NCBI GenBank assembly: GCA_900555425.1
Contig: UNSM01000002.1
Span: 1-33,127, forward strand
Length of the DNA stretch: 33,127 bases
Reading direction: 5' to 3'
DNA from: Candidatus Saccharimonadota bacterium
GTDB lineage: Bacteria; Patescibacteriota; Saccharimonadia; Saccharimonadales; Saccharimonadaceae
This document shows positions 15,865 through 22,553 of this stretch, in pieces. Within the stretch, counting starts at the first letter, position 1, and every line of letters starts with the position of its first letter. A program made the translations under genes and the position numbers. The notes beneath the pieces were generated by a model, which did not search any database, had not been told where the DNA came from, and was given only the letters and a program-made list of their open reading frames with translations.

Positions 15865-16407
15865 ATGAAAAAAGTTACTTTCTATCTCGCGTCTTTTTTG
15901 ATTGCTTCTAGTTTGTTAGTGACGCCACGGGCAGTTGAGGCTCAGTCTGTTGATGCTACGGCTGATTCCGAGATTATAAAAACGCTTGATCGAAACTGTA
16001 GTTCCGTAAGAGTTGCTATTAAAAACATCCACACCAATGACGCTCTAACTAGGGTAAATGTTGGACAGAGATATAATTCTATTTCTACCAAACTTATGGC
16101 CAGGCTGAACGGTCGATTGGCAATCAATAAGCTAGACAGCTCAAAGTTAGTGAACATTACTAATGAATTCGAGTCGACGAGGCTTAAGTTTAATAGCAAT
16201 TACAATGATTACGATACTGCGATGACCGATCTTCAGCGCGCAAATTGCTCTAATAATGTGGCGGACTATTATAAAAAATTGACTGTCGCTCGCGAGGCTC
16301 GTAATAAACTTTCTGAGGACGTGAAGGTCTTGGATGAATTGTTAGTGAGATATAAAGAAGAAGTGCAAGTTATTAAAAATTCGCTGTCTGGAGGTTCTAA
16401 TGAATAG
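15865..16407 (+). CDS. Secreted hypothetical protein, helical, 180 aa
   Basis: A protein with a typical signal peptide: MKK, a hydrophobic core to about residue 20, and a likely cleavage near AVEAQS. The mature part (about 150 residues) is predicted to be mainly helical and coiled-coil-like, with two cysteines (in DRNCSSVR and RANCSNNV) that may form a disulfide outside the cell. No known domain is recognised. The ATG at 15865 is preferred over the GTG at 15862 because of the 7-nt spacing to the -10 box. Its last codons overlap the start of the next membrane protein gene by 8 nt, suggesting that the two work together at the cell surface. Confidence 0.75.
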   Translation: MKKVTFYLASFLIASSLLVTPRAVEAQSVDATADSEIIKTLDRNCSSVRVAIKNIHTNDALTRVNVGQRYNSISTKLMARLNGRLAINKLDSSKLVNITNEFESTRLKFNSNYNDYDTAMTDLQRANCSNNVADYYKKLTVAREARNKLSEDVKVLDELLVRYKEEVQVIKNSLSGGSNE

Positions 16408-16744
16408 AGCTAAGGAATTATTTCGTAGTTATAAATTCGCTACATTTATTGGTCTGACTATTGCGGTTTCAGTTGTGTTGGTGTCGATCGCGATGTTTAT
16501 GTATTACAAGACTGACGCTTATCGATTGGATTTGAGTCGCCCAGAATACGCTTCTCGCCGCAAGCAAATTAGTAAGGATGCGAATGAAAAAAGTCACGAA
16601 TTTGACGCGCAAGGTACAGTAAATAAGGACACATTGAAGGAATTTTTGGGAATTTATGATAAAGAAGTAGAGAACGTTAATAAGATCAAAGCGTTTTCTA
16701 ATGATGTGTTGAGCGATAAAGAATTGGGTTTATCTAACAATTAA
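16400..16744 (+). CDS. Small membrane protein, 114 aa
   Basis: A 114-residue protein with a short cytoplasmic N-terminus, one transmembrane helix (about 15-36) and a charged extracytoplasmic tail of about 75 residues (rich in Lys, Asp, Glu) that is probably helical. No family recognised. It starts inside the end of the secreted-protein gene, with GGAGG 5 nt before the ATG, so the pair is translationally coupled. Its stop lies 3 nt from the stop of the converging mscS-like gene. Confidence 0.72.
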   Translation: MNRAKELFRSYKFATFIGLTIAVSVVLVSIAMFMYYKTDAYRLDLSRPEYASRRKQISKDANEKSHEFDAQGTVNKDTLKEFLGIYDKEVENVNKIKAFSNDVLSDKELGLSNN

Positions 16745-16747
16745 TCT

Positions 16748-17650
16748 TTATCTTCTGGTTATTGAGGTTGGGGTCGGCAGAGTCGCCAGAAGAACTCCTT
16801 CGCGATCAAAGTTTTGTAACAATCGATGTCGCATTTCAGAGGTAACAGACCACTGATCTGATGGCTGAGTTTTTCCGGCAATGATCAATTCTGTTCCTCG
16901 TCCAGTAATATCACCAACGGAAACGAATTTAGGCGGATCGATAATTTTCTTTTGCCAAGCCTTTTCTTTAGCCAATTCTTGACCAGTAGCGTTAATGATG
17001 TCTGTAACTGCAGAAATGTCAGAACTTGGGTCGATATAAATACTGAAGCGCGACATACTATAGCCCATAGTTTTATTGATAACGTGCTGAATCGTGCCAT
17101 TTGGAACATAATGAACATTACCCTCAGAATCTCGTATAACAGTAGTGCGAGTGCCGACTCTCTCGACGGTTCCAGCGGCTCCCATTACGTCAACAACATC
17201 GCCAACACGATATTGATTTTCAGCAATGATAAAAATACCAGACAAGAAGTCCTTAACGAGTGATTGAGCGCCAAATCCTAATGCCACACCGATTATGCCA
17301 GCACTAGCGAATAGCGGCGATAAATCAAATAGGAATAGCTTATTGGCGACAATTGCGGCGACATAGAAAATTATTATGATTTGCCAGAAACTTCGGGTTA
17401 ATTGGATGAGAGTTTTTTCGCGCTTTTCTATGTCTTTACGGTGCCAGGAGCGATGTTTAGCGGTGGAGCGTATAGAATAATGGATAGTCCAAGATAATAA
17501 ATATTTCCCCAGAAAATAAACAAAAACAGAGCCGATAATAATGCTGACTGTGTCGATAATGCGCTCACTAATTAACCAGCCAAGGTTATTGCCATGCAGC
17601 CATTGACCTAACGTAGAAGAATCTAAGAACTGTTTTATAAGCTTATCCAT
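16748..17650 (-). CDS. MscS-family mechanosensitive channel
   Basis: A 300-residue small-conductance mechanosensitive channel of the MscS family. Two N-terminal helices (about 27-52 and 85-106) precede the pore helix region GIIGVALGFGAQSLVKDFLSG (about 117-137), with the Gly/Ala-packed TM3 pattern and the family motif FGAQSLVKDFLSG. The beta domain has FIIAENQYRVGDVVDV and VHYVPNGTI. It releases solutes on hypo-osmotic shock from the inner membrane. A longer frame from 17698 exists, but the ATG at 17650 is chosen because a promoter (TCGACA, 17 nt, TATACT) ends 9 nt upstream and the extra 16 residues would overlap the divergent trmB gene. Confidence 0.92.
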   Translation of the reverse strand: MDKLIKQFLDSSTLGQWLHGNNLGWLISERIIDTVSIIIGSVFVYFLGKYLLSWTIHYSIRSTAKHRSWHRKDIEKREKTLIQLTRSFWQIIIIFYVAAIVANKLFLFDLSPLFASAGIIGVALGFGAQSLVKDFLSGIFIIAENQYRVGDVVDVMGAAGTVERVGTRTTVIRDSEGNVHYVPNGTIQHVINKTMGYSMSRFSIYIDPSSDISAVTDIINATGQELAKEKAWQKKIIDPPKFVSVGDITGRGTELIIAGKTQPSDQWSVTSEMRHRLLQNFDREGVLLATLPTPTSITRR

Positions 17651-17659
17651 TATTGATTT

Positions 17660-17688
17660 AGTATAATAGAAAATATGAGTTTTGTCGA
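17660..17688. promoter_or_regulatory. Bidirectional promoter between mscS-like gene and trmB
   Basis: The near-symmetric AT-rich core around 17660-17669 provides TATAAT on the plus strand (17662-17667, 7 nt before the trmB ATG) and TATACT on the minus strand (17665-17660, 9 nt before the mscS-like ATG). The minus strand also has TCGACA (17688-17683) at 17-nt spacing, lying inside trmB. Confidence 0.6.
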
Positions 17689-18319
17689 TCCGAATCAATT
17701 TATTATCACCAGAAAACGTAAGAAATATAAATTCGCTTTATTCCACAATTCACCTCTATGTTTTGAATTTGATGAATGGGTGAAGCGGGAAGTCGATTGT
17801 TTGGAAATCGGTGCTGGAACTGGACTATTCAGCATAGAGCTTGCGCTGCGCCATCCTGAAAAGACGTTTTTAGCAATTGACGTGAAAGGTGATCGATTAC
17901 AGAAGGGCGCAAAAATTGCTGAAGAAAAGGGGCTAGAGAATGTGTTTTTTGTTCGAGCGCGGGCTGACCAAATAGACCAATTAGTGGAGCAGAATTCTTT
18001 GGAGCAAATTTGGGTAACATTTCCTGATCCGTTTCCGAGGAAACATAGTACTGGGCGCCGCTTGACTCATCCTAATTTTTTGAAGAAGTATTCTTCATTG
18101 CTAAAATCGGACGGATCTTTATTAATTAAACACGACGACCACAATTTTTTCTATTGGAGCTTGGAGCAATTAGTGGCAGAAAAATGGCAAATTAAGGAGT
18201 TGAGCTTTGATCTTCATGAATCCGCGCTAAGTGACGAATATAAAATAATGACGACTTACGAGCAAAGGTGGATTGGCGAAGGAAAAACTATTAATTTCGT
18301 AAGAGCTACGCGCCAATAA
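17675..18319 (+). CDS. trmB: tRNA (guanine-N7)-methyltransferase
   Basis: Methylates G46 in the variable loop of many tRNAs using SAM. The 214-residue protein has the SAM motif LEIGAGTGLFSIELA (about 41-55), AIDVKGDRL, the family signature VTFPDPFPRKHSTGRRL (about 112-128; most TrmB have FPDPWPKKRH) with the catalytic Asp, and LIKHDDHNFFYW. Length is that of bacterial TrmB. Transcript starts nearly at the ATG. The MazG gene follows after 14 nt and is likely co-transcribed. Confidence 0.94.
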   Translation: MSFVDPNQFIITRKRKKYKFALFHNSPLCFEFDEWVKREVDCLEIGAGTGLFSIELALRHPEKTFLAIDVKGDRLQKGAKIAEEKGLENVFFVRARADQIDQLVEQNSLEQIWVTFPDPFPRKHSTGRRLTHPNFLKKYSSLLKSDGSLLIKHDDHNFFYWSLEQLVAEKWQIKELSFDLHESALSDEYKIMTTYEQRWIGEGKTINFVRATRQ

Positions 18320-18333
18320 AGGAAAGGAGTATT

Positions 18334-18681
18334 ATGCAATTTAAAGATTATTCAACAAAAGCAATTTCTACTTTAACAGATAAGGAATCTCATAAATATG
18401 GCGACGTTGATGCGAGATTGATGGCTCAGATACTAGGTCTAAGTGGTGAATCTGGTGAAGTCATGGAGAAATTTAAGAAAATCCTACGTGATAAAAATGG
18501 GGAAATTTCAGATGAAGACCGTGATGCAATAATAAAAGAACTCGGTGATGTGCTTTGGTATGTCAATTCTATAGCGCATTTGCTTGGTTGTAGTTTAGAG
18601 GAAGTGGCTCGCGGAAATAATGATAAACTGCTCAGTCGTCAGAGTCGGGGGAAGATTCACGGCAGCGGCGATGATCGCTAG
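18334..18681 (+). CDS. MazG-like nucleotide pyrophosphohydrolase, 115 aa
   Basis: A 115-residue all-alpha NTP pyrophosphohydrolase of the MazG/dUTPase superfamily. The Mg2+-binding motif appears as GESGEVMEKFKK (about 29-40) and KELGDVLWYV (about 68-77), the typical E-x-x-E plus E-x-x-D arrangement. Members hydrolyse (d)NTPs or damaged nucleotides to monophosphates. AAGGAG precedes the ATG, as expected for the second gene of an operon. The stop codon shares its bases with the stop of the converging murC gene (CTAG at 18678-18681). A second MazG-like gene lies at 31916. Confidence 0.85.
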   Translation: MQFKDYSTKAISTLTDKESHKYGDVDARLMAQILGLSGESGEVMEKFKKILRDKNGEISDEDRDAIIKELGDVLWYVNSIAHLLGCSLEEVARGNNDKLLSRQSRGKIHGSGDDR

Positions 18682-19928
18682 TTTTTGAATAATTGTTCGC
18701 GAATCCATCCGTCGATTGTGCCAGCGCCCATACATAGGATGAGCTTTCCAGAGTTTCTTGCCTCGGTTATTTCTTGCCATAAACCGTCGTCTAATTCGGC
18801 AAAATGAACTTTTTCTTTGTCGATATTTTTGGCAAGTTGTTGTGGTGTTAAGGTTGGCAAATCTGGATTTTCCCTAGTTAAATAAGTTGGTAGCCAGTAA
18901 ATTTCATTGGCATCATGGAAAATATCATCAGTGTATTGATCAATTATCTCGTGCTGGCGAACGTTTTGGTGTGGCTGATAAACCAGGACTACATCGTTTG
19001 ACAACTCTTTAGCCATCTGTAGTGTCGCTCGGATTTCAACTGGGTGATGTCCGTAGTCAGAATATAGATTTTCAGCGAGCTTTTCAAAACGTCGTCCTGA
19101 TCCGGGGAAGGAGTTTATTGCTTGGTATATTTCTAACTCCTCCGCGTCCACTCCCATATGTTTCAAAGCTTCAATCACCAAAGTAGCGTTCTTTCGGTTA
19201 TGCTCGCCGGATAGAGTGATGTTTTTGTTGGAATCGTGCAAGATTGTTAGATTTTTTTCATCAAATATGGCGGAATTTTCTTGCCACGCGATAACTTTTT
19301 TAGATTTTTCGCCGAATTCGCGGAAGGCGTCTAAGTAAGATTCTTTTGTTGGATATGTGTCTGGATGGTCGTAATCAACAGATGTGATGAGGCTAATTTC
19401 TGGAGAAAAATGCAAAAAGTTGCGGTCAAATTCATCACACTCGTATACGAAAAATTGGCTATTTTTATCAAACGTTCCGCTCGGTCCAAAGCTTAAAGTT
19501 GAACCTACAGAATAACTGACAGGAATTTGCAATTGCTCCATTGCCCAGACTAGCAAGCTCGTTGTTGTGGTTTTTCCGTGGGTGCCAGCGACCGCGATGA
19601 GCTTCAGATTTTTATCGGCGATTATTTGTGCCAGCAATTCGTCGCGCTTGCTGGTTTTTATGCCTAGTTTTCGCGCCAAGACTAGTTCTGGGTGATTTTC
19701 CGGTAAAGCAGCGGTGTAAATAAACCAGTCAAATGGTGATTTATCGTGTTCTGATTGCAAGAACGCGCCAGATTGGTCAAAAGAAATAGGAATTCCGGCT
19801 GACTCTAATTCGTTTGTGATAAGACTTGGTGATTTGTCGGAGCCGCAAACACCATACCCGACCCCTAAGGCAATTCTGCTCAGCGGTCCGATGGCAACGC
19901 CGCCGATTCCTGAAAAATAAATTCGCAT
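18678..19928 (-). CDS. murC: UDP-N-acetylmuramate--L-alanine ligase
   Basis: Adds the first residue, L-alanine, to UDP-MurNAc in peptidoglycan synthesis. The 416-residue protein has the N-terminal Rossmann motif YFSGIGGVAIGPLS, the ATP loop AGTHGKTTTTSLLVWA (about 112-127), the central YECDEFDRNFLHF and SVDYDHPDTYPT blocks, GEHNRKNATLVIEAL and the C-terminal DYGHHPVEI, all in Mur-ligase order. Length is slightly short of typical MurC (about 450). Mpl, which links a tripeptide to UDP-MurNAc, is a relative and cannot be fully excluded. Transcription is leaderless from TATAAT exactly 6 nt before the ATG, with an inverted repeat just upstream. Confidence 0.92.
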   Translation of the reverse strand: MRIYFSGIGGVAIGPLSRIALGVGYGVCGSDKSPSLITNELESAGIPISFDQSGAFLQSEHDKSPFDWFIYTAALPENHPELVLARKLGIKTSKRDELLAQIIADKNLKLIAVAGTHGKTTTTSLLVWAMEQLQIPVSYSVGSTLSFGPSGTFDKNSQFFVYECDEFDRNFLHFSPEISLITSVDYDHPDTYPTKESYLDAFREFGEKSKKVIAWQENSAIFDEKNLTILHDSNKNITLSGEHNRKNATLVIEALKHMGVDAEELEIYQAINSFPGSGRRFEKLAENLYSDYGHHPVEIRATLQMAKELSNDVVLVYQPHQNVRQHEIIDQYTDDIFHDANEIYWLPTYLTRENPDLPTLTPQQLAKNIDKEKVHFAELDDGLWQEITEARNSGKLILCMGAGTIDGWIREQLFKN

Positions 19929-19934
19929 ACAAAT

Positions 19935-19954
19935 ATTATACCACCGCAGTGGTA
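19935..19954 (-). promoter_or_regulatory. Leaderless murC promoter with inverted repeat
   Basis: TATAAT (19940-19935 on the minus strand) ends 6 nt before the murC ATG. TACCAC-cgca-GTGGTA (19939-19954) forms a perfect 6-bp inverted repeat that overlaps the edge of the -10 and the spacer; it could be a repressor site. Confidence 0.5.
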
Positions 19955-20012
19955 GTAATATTCACGTCATTGGGATAATTTGCTATACTAAAATCATAGA
20001 GAAGACGGTGGG

Positions 20013-20678
20013 ATGGCTATAGACAAGAAGAAAACCAAGTTCAGAATTAAGCGACTCAGTCAGATTAAGACTTGGCAGTTGGTCGTTTTATTGATCATGT
20101 CTGGTTTTATTTCGGCAACTTTTTTGAGGTTGAATAATGTTGGTATGGTCGAGCGACGAGAATCTGTGGAGCATGCAGATAAGGCTGGAGATATAGTCAA
20201 TCTTCAGCAGCGACTATACGATTTGCAGCGTTATGTATCTACGCATATGAACGCAGATCCAGGGAAGATTGCACTGGATCATACGTATAAACAAATGTAT
20301 GACCGGAAGCTGAAAGAGTTCGAGGAGGAGATAAAAAATCAGTCTAACAATGATACTGTGTCGAAGGTTAGGGCTGTTTGTGATACTAGGGCGCAGCAGG
20401 GCGGTTACGGCCGATTTACGACACAGGCGGATCCGAGGTACATCAATTGTATTAATGAGGAATGGGCGAAATATCCTGCCGCGAAAGCCACTAACTTGCA
20501 GTTTGAAGCGCCTTCAACCGAGCCGTATTATCACACCTTCGTTTCGCCGATATGGTCAGCTGATTATGCGGGGTGGTCTTTGCTGGTGACGATATTTATT
20601 GCCATGATTATCGTAATGAGGTTGGTTGTTCTGGGGATGTTAAAGTTGATGATTAGACGACGAAATAAGCTTTTTTAG
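20013..20678 (+). CDS. Two-helix membrane protein with extracytoplasmic domain, 221 aa
   Basis: A 221-residue protein with a basic N-terminus, a transmembrane helix (about 22-41), an extracytoplasmic domain of about 145 residues and a second helix (about 187-213) followed by the basic tail MIRRRNKLF. The middle domain has a predicted coiled-coil segment (about 50-110) and two cysteines (in RAVCDTRAQ and YINCINEEW) that may be oxidised. No known family is recognised; it may be specific to Saccharibacteria. An extended -10 (TGCTATACT, 19984-19989) gives a 17-nt leader with GGTGGG before the ATG. Confidence 0.75.
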   Translation: MAIDKKKTKFRIKRLSQIKTWQLVVLLIMSGFISATFLRLNNVGMVERRESVEHADKAGDIVNLQQRLYDLQRYVSTHMNADPGKIALDHTYKQMYDRKLKEFEEEIKNQSNNDTVSKVRAVCDTRAQQGGYGRFTTQADPRYINCINEEWAKYPAAKATNLQFEAPSTEPYYHTFVSPIWSADYAGWSLLVTIFIAMIIVMRLVVLGMLKLMIRRRNKLF

Positions 20679-20679
20679 C

Positions 20680-20709
20680 TTGACAGGGGTGATATAGAGA
20701 TAGTAATCT
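20680..20709 (+). promoter_or_regulatory. Promoter of the 68-residue protein gene
   Basis: TTGACA (20680-20685), an 18-nt spacer and TAATCT (20704-20709) overlap a small AAGCT/AGCTT hairpin that ends the upstream gene. The leader is about 30 nt and carries AGGAGG. Confidence 0.6.
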
Positions 20710-20745
20710 ATATAGGTATATCATTAATAGGAGGTATATAACCAA

Positions 20746-20952
20746 ATGGCTTATAAACATACCAACTCAAAGGGCATCACATATTACTTGCACAAGACTG
20801 ACGTAACTTTGCGCGGCGGCAAGACTCAAACTATTTACTTCTTCGCTAAGGTTGAGAAGAATGAAAAGGGTACACCATGTGATCTACCAGAAGATCGTAT
20901 TGTGAAAGAAAACCCACGCAACGGCTTTTTGACAATTTCTAAGAAAAAATAG
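20746..20952 (+). CDS. Small basic conserved-looking protein, 68 aa
   Basis: A 68-residue basic protein without membrane segments. It has a beta-rich pattern (GITYYLHKTDVTLRGGKTQT, then IYFFAKVEK) and a C-terminal NPRNGFLTISKKK. I recall similar short proteins with TLRGGKTQTIYFF and NPRNGF motifs in CPR genomes, but no function. The consensus-like promoter, AGGAGG ribosome binding site and frequent codons suggest high expression, as for a DNA- or ribosome-associated protein; that is inference. It is followed by a separate promoter-terminator unit. Confidence 0.8.
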   Translation: MAYKHTNSKGITYYLHKTDVTLRGGKTQTIYFFAKVEKNEKGTPCDLPEDRIVKENPRNGFLTISKKK

Positions 20953-20960
20953 TCCTTTGC

Positions 20961-20990
20961 TTGCACCATAAGCGTGTTTGGTGATATAGT
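20961..20990 (+). promoter_or_regulatory. Promoter of a very short transcript
   Basis: TTGCAC (20961-20966), an 18-nt spacer and TATAGT (20985-20990) predict a start near 20997, only about 48 nt before the end of a terminator. Confidence 0.5.
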
Positions 20991-20996
20991 AGAACC

Positions 20997-21044
20997 AAAC
21001 AAACAGGTGCCATAACTCCTCTGTAAAAAGCAGGGGAGTTTTTT
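20997..21044 (+). ncRNA. Putative 48-nt RNA or premature-termination leader
   Basis: From the predicted start near 20997 the RNA would contain about 17 unpaired A/C-rich nucleotides and then the terminator hairpin. It may be a tiny regulatory RNA, or the -35/-10 may be accidental and the hairpin simply ends the 20746 gene. Confidence 0.3.
21014..21044 (+). terminator. Intrinsic terminator
   Basis: AACTCCTCTG (21014-21023) pairs with CAGGGGAGTT (21031-21040), 10 bp with one G-T wobble, loop TAAAAAG, followed by TTTT. Confidence 0.85.
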
Positions 21045-21050
21045 GTGGGG

Positions 21051-21079
21051 TTGATTATTTGTGGATATTGTGATATAAT
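21051..21079 (+). promoter_or_regulatory. Promoter of the WhiB-like gene
   Basis: TTGATT (21051-21056), a 17-nt spacer and TATAAT (21074-21079) lie 9 nt before the ATG at 21089. Confidence 0.65.
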
Positions 21080-21088
21080 AGCTAATAT

Positions 21089-21589
21089 ATGAAGTCGAAG
21101 ACGGTTGAAGTGTTGGAGCTTGCTAGACCGAACAGACCGAACAGAGCGGGCATTATTGATGTTGTTGATTCGGACGGTAATGTTGTGCCGCTGGATTATT
21201 CAGGTGAAGATTTTGTTCCTGATGTGAATAATTATAGCGGTGAAGATTTTACGAAGAGAAATAGAATTATAGTTAAGATGTGTGATCTTTTCGGCAGGAT
21301 TCGTCGTCGTGCTGGCTTTGCCGAATGTCATAGAGGTCGTGGTGACTATGATCGAGCTCGTCGCATAGAAAGAAACAGGGGCGGTGATATTTCTGAAGTT
21401 GGCAGGCTTGCTATAAATGCTTGTGAAGTATGTCCACTTAAGCTTGATTGTGAACTGTATGGTAAATTAGGGGAGGCTGTCCTAAATAATGCTATTGATT
21501 ATAAAAAAGTTCGCACGGCTACATCTCTGACGAAAACAGGCAAGAAGCGTTCGGGTTGGAATAAGGGTTGCATAGATAATAATGCGTAA
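21089..21589 (+). CDS. WhiB-like cysteine-cluster protein, 166 aa
   Basis: A 166-residue soluble, basic protein. The C-terminal half carries AGFAECHRG and, about 33 residues later, NACEVCPLKLDCELYGKL. The spacing C-x2-C-x5-C with a preceding single Cys, and the context A-x3-C-x2-CP-x4-C-x2-Y, match the 4Fe-4S cluster-binding core of WhiB-like (Wbl) regulators, which are otherwise typical of Actinobacteria and their phages. The usual GVWGG turn after the cluster is missing, and the N-terminus (about 70 residues, with two YSGEDF repeats) is an extension. A basic C-terminal tail (KTGKKRSGWNKG) could bind DNA. Wbl membership is therefore probable but not certain; another small Cys-rich protein is the alternative. 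The gene has its own promoter and terminator. Confidence 0.6.
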   Translation: MKSKTVEVLELARPNRPNRAGIIDVVDSDGNVVPLDYSGEDFVPDVNNYSGEDFTKRNRIIVKMCDLFGRIRRRAGFAECHRGRGDYDRARRIERNRGGDISEVGRLAINACEVCPLKLDCELYGKLGEAVLNNAIDYKKVRTATSLTKTGKKRSGWNKGCIDNNA

Positions 21590-21591
21590 AG

Positions 21592-21624
21592 AAAAAGCCC
21601 CCTTCTGAGTGAAGAGGGATTTTT
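21592..21624. terminator. Terminator shared by the WhiB-like gene and tRNA-fMet
   Basis: AAAAAGCCCCCTTC and GAAGAGGGATTTTT form a long stem with two mismatches around TGAGT. A-runs and T-runs on both sides allow termination of converging transcripts. Confidence 0.75.
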
Positions 21625-21626
21625 CT

Positions 21627-21703
21627 TGGTGGCGGGGGTAGGATTTGAACCTACGACCTTTTGGTTATGAGCCAAACGAGCTACCAGGCTGCTCTACCCC
21701 GCG
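21627..21703 (-). tRNA. tRNA-fMet (CAU), initiator
   Basis: A 77-nt tRNA with encoded CCA. The acceptor strand CGCGGGG faces CCCCGCC, leaving a C1-C72 mismatch, the diagnostic feature of initiator tRNA (E. coli has C1-A72). D arm and loop (AGAGCAGCCTGGTAGCTC) and T arm match initiator tRNAs. The anticodon loop is CTCATAA. The anticodon stem is TTTGG/CCAAA, so only two of the usual three consecutive G-C pairs (29-41, 30-40, 31-39) are kept. Confidence 0.95.
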
Positions 21704-21746
21704 ATACATAATTATGATATCAGCTTAACGTGATAATTGCAATACC

Positions 21747-22172
21747 TTAGTGTTTATGACTATTGCCGCCAAATAGAAAGTTCATCCATTGCTGGAAGTT
21801 ACTATCCGTTCGCTTCGCGCTCGACGCAAGTTTTTGGGCAGGCGTGGCGCTTTCGAAAGATTGGGTGATGAGCTGTTTTTCGCCGGGTAGGCCTTTTCCT
21901 GTGCGCTGCCTGATAGTCAATTCTTGATACTCTTCGCTTTGATAATATTTCGATTCGTATTCCAGTAGAGCGACTTGTAATTTTTCTATTTCCACTTGCT
22001 GGCGTTTGTTGTCAATAGACCGTTGCAGTTCGTAGTTTTTCTGCATTGACTCAATAGAGCCCCAAGCCCAACTCATAGCAATTAAAATCGCAGCAGCAAT
22101 AACGACATTATTTAGGGTTAAATAGTCGTGCTGTATTCTGTAAATTAATCGTTTGAGTTTTAATTTGTTCAT
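21747..22172 (-). CDS. Single-pass coiled-coil protein, FtsB/DivIC-like, 141 aa
   Basis: A 141-residue protein with a basic N-terminus, one transmembrane helix (about 21-40) and an extracytoplasmic coiled coil (about 41-75), followed by YYQSEEYQELTIRQRTGKGLPGEK. The order helix, coiled coil and then an R-x-x-x-G-L-x-x-PGE-like motif is that of septum formation initiators FtsB/DivIC, which bridge FtsL and FtsQ in the divisome. The C-terminal 40 residues are low complexity and end in HKH. Sequence similarity is limited, so another small membrane coiled-coil protein is possible. It lies downstream of the 80-residue gene on the same strand. Confidence 0.6.
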   Translation of the reverse strand: MNKLKLKRLIYRIQHDYLTLNNVVIAAAILIAMSWAWGSIESMQKNYELQRSIDNKRQQVEIEKLQVALLEYESKYYQSEEYQELTIRQRTGKGLPGEKQLITQSFESATPAQKLASSAKRTDSNFQQWMNFLFGGNSHKH

Positions 22173-22229
22173 TTTGCAAGTTTAATATCTACTACATAAT
22201 ATCGTAGCAGGAATGGGGAGAATATTCAT

Positions 22230-22472
22230 CTATTCAGGTGTAACTCCTAGAACATAGCGAGCCGCTTCAAGGATTTTACGAGTAACATAAAGCTCCTCAA
22301 GATCCTGAGGCGTCATTCGTTTAATCTCCTCGAAAGAAAAACTCTCGGGATGTCTACCTCGAATCCAAGAACCTGGAGAAAACTGAAACTCTCCGCGACG
22401 CTCCATTGTCTCTATCCCTCTTCTTAAAGCTTCTGCTTCTGAGAGAGGGGGTTGATTGACCTTTTCTCTCAT
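22230..22472 (-). CDS. Hypothetical protein, 80 aa
   Basis: An 80-residue charged, soluble protein, mainly helical, without a recognised family; the middle FSPGSWIRGRHPESFSFEEI may be a loop. It is supported as a real gene by an excellent promoter: TTGCTA (22507-22502), 17 nt, TAAAAT (22484-22479), ending exactly 6 nt before the ATG. Confidence 0.6.
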   Translation of the reverse strand: MREKVNQPPLSEAEALRRGIETMERRGEFQFSPGSWIRGRHPESFSFEEIKRMTPQDLEELYVTRKILEAARYVLGVTPE

Positions 22473-22478
22473 AGGATT

Positions 22479-22507
22479 ATTTTAGCTGATAACATCTACT
22501 ATAGCAA
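22479..22507 (-). promoter_or_regulatory. Leaderless promoter of the 80-residue gene
   Basis: TTGCTA, a 17-nt spacer and TAAAAT on the minus strand, 6 nt before the ATG at 22472. Confidence 0.65.
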
Positions 22508-22553
22508 GAGTATGATCGTATTACGAAGGGGAAATAGGTAAGGCGTTCAATTT

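Noticed and set aside
17651-17698. Longer start of the MscS-like protein at 17698
   Set aside because: The extra 16 codons overlap the divergent trmB gene and lie upstream of the predicted transcription start.
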